Source of the DNA: Monilinia fructicola
Taxonomy: Eukaryota > Ascomycota > Leotiomycetes > Helotiales > Sclerotiniaceae
Direction: 5' to 3'
NCBI GenBank assembly: GCA_008692225.1
Contig: VICG01000008.1
Coordinates: 1,700,001-1,764,000 of the forward strand
Length of the DNA: 64,000 nucleotides
Under the pieces are notes generated by a model. The model saw only the letters and a list, made by a program, of their open reading frames with translations, searched no databases and was not told where the DNA came from. Position 1 is the stretch's first letter. Each line of letters starts with the position of its first letter. A program made the translations under genes and the position numbers. Shown here in pieces: positions 61,125 through 64,000 of this stretch.

Positions 61125-63595
61125 TTATTCCATTGCGATGTCCTTGTCCCCTGCTGAATTTTCCAAAAGCCCCTCCGAGATAGGGTCCCAAGCCCTCGCA
61201 TTTCTTGGCCACATTCTCTTGTATAAACTAACTCCAACAGCATCTTGAGGATTGATTTTGCCATCAAATGTGGCTTTGAAATATCCGTGGGTACCCAAGC
61301 TTTCCTTGATGAAACCACTTCTTCCTCTCTTGGTCCATAATTGAAGTGCCTTGAACCATTCGACATCTTCACGATTGAAGAACATGTATCGAACAGTAAC
61401 AAGCCTCTTATGAATCTTGTATGGGTGACCAGTTAGAATAATACGCTTGGCAATAATTCGAGAGGTAGATGGCGGCAGGGTTGTTCCAGTTCCAATCAAA
61501 ATTAGAGGGGCAGAAGATGGCGCAGATTCGGAAGGGCGTTTGAAGAAAAGAGTTGGAATAGAACCCCATGAAAGAGGCCCTATGAAGGAAGCGACGGTTG
61601 ATTGGCCGGGGTGGAGGAAACGGTCAAATTTATGAACGTCATTGGGAGTGTTACCTCCTTGGGAGAAAAGAGGATTGACAACGAAGCGGCGAGGTCCACA
61701 CTGCACAATCATTTCGTCTTTGGATTTAATGGGTGACGGATAGTCCGAGCTAAGAGTAAAGTTGATGTTTAAAACAGCCCGTTTGTGCTCGTGGCGAAGA
61801 AGAGAAAATGCGCTTAGAGGCAGAGAAGAATTGTATGTTGATTGCAACAAAGTGGGTACATTGCGAAGGTGGATATGAACTCGAGTACCTGCAGTTACTC
61901 CGCCAAAAGATGCCTCACGAGTGACTTGGCTACGAGATGATTTGTAGTCGGGTACTTGAAGTAATCGTCTCCAGTCTTCTGGCTCATATGCTCGGTCTTC
62001 AGCTTCCTCCCAAGGACTAGTACGGAGACTCTTCAGGCCACGAAATTTTGCAAGACGCTCACGTGCCAAAACATTCGGGTGAAGCTCAATTTCATCTGGA
62101 AATTCACGATCTTCTGCTGCCTCGTCATTTTTACGTCCTCTGAACGCGGCTAATTGTTCTGCTTCGGCTTCATCCTCTGGATTAGGGTCCAAAAACATCT
62201 CCGATTGTGGATATTCTGATGGCGCAGCTTCTGTAGGCTCTCTTGGGGCAAACCCTTCAACTCCGTCTTGGGGAAGAGCGGGTGTATCCGTCGACATTTC
62301 TTCGTCAAAGTCTTCCATATCAGAGCCCGAATCCGAAAAATTATCCCCAAGGAACCATGCTGATTGATAGTTAGAAGTTCCTTTAGGGAGTCGTTTTGGT
62401 ACAGCGGGTAGATGCGTCTCATCATCAGAAAAATAGTGGTGATCATCAAGAAGTACTCCTCGCTTCTCTGTTGGAGCTACCGACATGGTAGCATCTTCAT
62501 CATCCTCCATTATCACCTCTTCAGGTGCAAGTTCTGCAAGATCATCCTGCTCGTCACTAGGCGTTTCAAGGATGGTCTCATCGTTAGAGTCTTCTGTGGA
62601 CATCTCCTCGGCGCGTTTCTTTTTCAAGGCCAATGGTGCAGCTGTTATCTTCTCAATTTGGAAATCACCCCAGTCGCCAACTGAGATCAACCTGTCTGCT
62701 TTCAATCCCTTACCTCGGACGAATCCAGTCAATACGACATTCTCTTGTTCGCTCGTTGGCCATTGTACCTCATCAACCAGCATCCAACTCCTTTCTTCTC
62801 TCCATCTAATTCCTTTTGGGGCCAATGTGCACAATGATCGCATGAGATTGGCACATTCTTGCCTCGAGTCTAGATTGTGTACTTTGTCTTGATCCGGGTG
62901 AAAATGCTGAACGTACGATTTGAGCGAAGAAAGGATTCCGGACCTTCGTTTAGGTGGTTCAATTTTGCCAAGTCCTTGGACGACTGTCAGAGTAGTCGAC
63001 AATCCCTGACTTTCAACACTGCGGATAATGAGTTCACCTAACTCATCCACTTCTTGTTCTGGTGACATTATAAAAACCACAAAGTCGGCTACTCTAGCAG
63101 CATTCATGCAGCTGAACAACTCCTTCTTAGTGATGATATATTGAACCTTTTGCTTGAATCTGTCGACATCGGCACGGATGATTCCTTCTTCTGGCACATC
63201 AATCTCAACATCTAGACTGCCAATTAAACTCCGCACTGCGGCTGCAGCATTTGCATCATCGCATAGTGGTACGAGAGCGACTATCCTTGGCGCGCCGTCG
63301 CGTCCCTGGAAAACATTCAAGTCTCTTTGATGTTCCTTATGTTTTGTGTTTTGCTTTTGGCGGGCTTGATTACGACGATCGAACTTCGACATAAGTTGTT
63401 GGTGAGGAGATTTTCGGTGACTCAAATCTTGCACCTTACCTGCGAAAATCAGCACATATACATTTCATCAAGGAAATTCTTCTGACCTTTTGACAACTCT
63501 TTCAATGCACCTTTTGAAGCCTTTCTTGACTTGAATGCTTTATGAGTTGTTTTTGTTGTACTCCGATGGGAGTGGCCACTGGGAGTTGGAGCCAT
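61125..63595 (-). CDS. TSR1: Tsr1 40S ribosome assembly factor
   Basis: Late cytoplasmic pre-40S assembly factor related to Bms1 but lacking a working GTPase. Exon 1 (63595-63487) encodes MAPTPSGHSHRSTTKTTHKAFKSRKAS; the 47-nt intron 63486-63440 is followed by exon 2 (63439-61125), 807 aa in total, all in frame. Landmarks are KVQDLSHRKSPHQQLMSKFDRRNQARQK, RIVALVPLCDDANA, the G-domain-like block without P-loop GKT, the AARP2CN-like region, acidic inserts, and the C-terminal DUF663 block with DEIELHPNVLARERLAKFRGLKSLRTSPWE, WGSIPTLFFKRP and KIHKRLVTVRYMFFN. The position next to DIM1 puts two 40S maturation genes on one strand. It is divergent to the next gene. Confidence 0.95.
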
Positions 63596-63858
63596 ATTAC
63601 CGTTGCCTCCGGCTTTGAATCTGAAAGGAATGGAAGCCAGTTTGGAGAATTATACATGAGTGGAAAATTCAGACGTATAATTTTCCAAATTGGGGGGTTG
63701 CATTTTTTTGTGCGCTAAATTCTTATCGCTTCAACCTTATCGTGATGGTCTTGGCAAAAAAAAAAGTTCTAGCACGGGTAACAAATATTTGCGCGCCCTT
63801 GAAATAATTCAAACATTGACAAGCCCCCCTTCAACCAAAACTAAGTGGTTATATCATC
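63596..63858. promoter_or_regulatory. Short divergent promoter region of TSR1 and the last gene
   Basis: 263 bp between two diverging start codons, with an A10 run at about 63756-63765 (a poly(dA) element often promotes nucleosome depletion). No other element is evident. Confidence 0.45.
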
Positions 63859-64000
63859 ATGGCAGATACAATGGAGTTGGTAGATAAATCCCACTTCAAT
63901 GGAGCGGTGCCAATCAAACGAGCGAGGACAGAGTTAACCACTACGGAATCCGAGTCGCAGTCACAGTTACGCCGCCGCAAGGAAGCTAATAAAGCATATG
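63859..64000 (+). CDS. 5' end of an unidentified gene (cut by window edge)
   Basis: ATG 63859 opens a frame of 47 codons that runs off the window, starting MADTMELVDKSHFNGAVPIKRAR and then a Thr/Ser/Gln stretch and basic residues. No domain can be named from this fragment. KRARTE looks like a nuclear-localisation patch, and the beginning resembles that of WD-repeat splicing factors, but this is only an impression. Confidence 0.6.
   Translation, partial: MADTMELVDKSHFNGAVPIKRARTELTTTESESQSQLRRRKEANKAY

Overview
The window is nuclear DNA of a filamentous ascomycete (Pezizomycotina). The signs are short introns of about 48-100 nt with GTANGT donors and CTAAC-like branch sites, an intron-containing nuclear tRNA, and fungal-specific families (fungal ER-transporter/DUF2421, SAT4-type rhodopsin-domain proteins, Gyp1, Dpb2, Tsr1). 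Overall style and protein feel suggest Leotiomycetes, perhaps a Sclerotiniaceae-like fungus; that is a guess from recognition, not from a search.

Layout. 0-16 kb is gene-dense: an ER/aromatic-acid-exporter-like membrane protein (5' end cut), a NASP/Hif1-type histone chaperone, DPB2 (DNA polymerase epsilon subunit B), a GYP1-type RabGAP, an AT-rich island, and an Hrp1-type two-RRM mRNA-binding protein. 16-24.7 kb holds one C2-domain cytokinesis-type protein (18.4-21.7 kb) flanked by long non-coding stretches full of short tandem repeats. 24.7-32.5 kb holds a TMEM234-like membrane protein, an orphan multi-exon gene, proteasome subunit alpha-1 (SCL1) and a WKF-domain protein. 33-46 kb is looser: a claudin-like four-pass protein, two F-box/2EXR-like proteins, a SAT4-like membrane protein, a tRNA-Leu(UAA) with intron and a PhyH-family dioxygenase. 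47-58 kb is accessory in character: a hydrophilin-like repeat protein, a second SAT4-like gene with an in-frame stop, a secreted carboxylesterase, a six-cysteine small secreted protein and an effector-like secreted protein. 58.7-64 kb returns to housekeeping: DIM1 (18S rRNA dimethylase), TSR1 (40S assembly) and the first codons of another gene.

How genes relate. DIM1 and TSR1, both 40S maturation factors, lie on the same strand 1.2 kb apart. NASP/DPB2, SCL1/WKF and TSR1/last gene are divergent pairs sharing short promoters. The secreted proteins at 52-58 kb form a small secretome cluster that could act outside the cell; no secondary-metabolite cluster or classical mobile element is visible.

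A major caveat for any user: at least twelve single-base length changes, nearly all in homopolymer runs, break otherwise conserved reading frames (GYP1, HRP1 x2, C2 protein x5, SCL1, carboxylesterase x2, DIM1 x2). Because several of these genes are essential, residual sequencing/assembly error is the simplest reading. Automated gene calls here will be fragmented.
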